From contig JAIPDL010000002.1 of assembly GCA_021737695.1 (NCBI GenBank), positions 62,001 through 126,000 on the forward strand: DNA of 64,000 bases, written 5' to 3'. Shown in pieces: positions 63,843 through 64,000 of the stretch; position 1 is the first letter of the stretch; each line of letters opens with the position of its first letter. The position numbers and the translations under genes are program-made. The notes under the pieces were generated by a model, which saw nothing but the letters and a program-made list of their open reading frames with translations, did no database searches and was not told the DNA's origin. This stretch comes from Desulfotignum sp. (GTDB lineage: Bacteria; Desulfobacterota; Desulfobacteria; Desulfobacterales; Desulfobacteraceae).

Positions 63843-64000
63843 CTGACCACTTTCATGTCATCATTGCCGGCGGAAAAACAGGCGGACACCTGTTTCCGGG
63901 TATTGCCGTGGCCCAGGCCCTTCAGCGCAGGCATCCAGGGGTTCGGATTCGGTTTGTGGGCACCAGTGCTTTGTTTGAAACCACCACGTTGAATGCGTAC
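63839..64000 (+). CDS. murG: N-terminus of MurG (cut by the window end)
   Basis: The first 54 codons: MTDHFHVIIAGGKTGGHLFPGIAVA with the GGxxGGHxxP motif that binds the lipid I side, then ALQRRHPGVRVRFVGTS. This matches MurG, which adds GlcNAc to lipid I to make lipid II. The rest lies beyond the window. ATGA overlap with ftsW. Confidence 0.93.
   Translation, partial: MTDHFHVIIAGGKTGGHLFPGIAVAQALQRRHPGVRIRFVGTSALFETTTLNAY

Overview
The window is a bacterial chromosome segment of moderately high GC, almost certainly from a strictly anaerobic sulfate-reducing deltaproteobacterium of the Desulfobacter/Desulfotignum type (Desulfobacterales). This is inferred from gene content: a 2-oxoacid:ferredoxin oxidoreductase, SelB together with a HesB-like selenoprotein, complete Gram-negative lipid A/LPS core genes, and a Gld-type ABC transporter next to a division/cell-wall cluster. 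No prophage, insertion sequence, CRISPR array or rRNA operon was seen.

Region 1 (1-19.4 kb) is mixed metabolism and DNA repair: a broken PCC/DUF296 gene, larE, tRNA-Gln, an NfsA-type nitroreductase, an FBH1-like helicase convergent with a RecD2-like helicase, a large protein I cannot identify, a GntR/FCD regulator divergent from a two-gene 2-oxoacid:ferredoxin oxidoreductase with operator-like palindromes between them, a decayed transporter fragment, a mazEF module with a clear operator, a dimethylglycine/sarcosine-dehydrogenase-like flavoprotein, an MTA phosphorylase, surE, a DUF1847 protein, tRNA-Arg, a 59-residue small gene and mtgA.

Region 2 (19.4-24.8 kb) holds an AT-richer Fic gene beside tRNA-His, then a small membrane protein, selB and hemW.

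Region 3 (24.9-39.4 kb) is envelope biogenesis. On the + strand kdnA-kdnB-kdsB plus a glycosyltransferase predict that Kdo is converted to 8-amino-Kdo before activation. The facing - strand operon lptF-lptG-waaA-lpxK-lpxL-like-waaF-waaC-like-two GT2 enzymes-methyltransferase completes lipid A, transfers Kdo, builds the core and exports LPS.

Region 4 (39.4-53.6 kb) has thiN, a selenocysteine-containing HesB/IscA-like gene (in-frame TGA with a SECIS-like hairpin), a U32-like/galE/ATP-grasp cluster, a biotin module (birA-bioY-bioM-bioN) with a BirA-type operator spanning the birA start codon, and a Gld-type ABC transporter operon headed by a protein with two ribbon-helix-helix-like repeats, ending in plsC.

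Region 5 (53.6-64 kb) is the dcw cluster: mraZ-rsmH-ftsL-ftsI-murE/murF fusion-mraY-murD-ftsW-murG (cut by the window end), tightly overlapping and headed by a MraZ-type repeat.

The strongest unusual points are the in-frame-UGA selenoprotein beside its own SelB, the Kdo8N pathway in a sulfate reducer, the BirA operator on the start codon, the CTG-initiated heptosyltransferase, the MurE-MurF fusion, the tandem RHH protein and the unidentified 595-residue protein.
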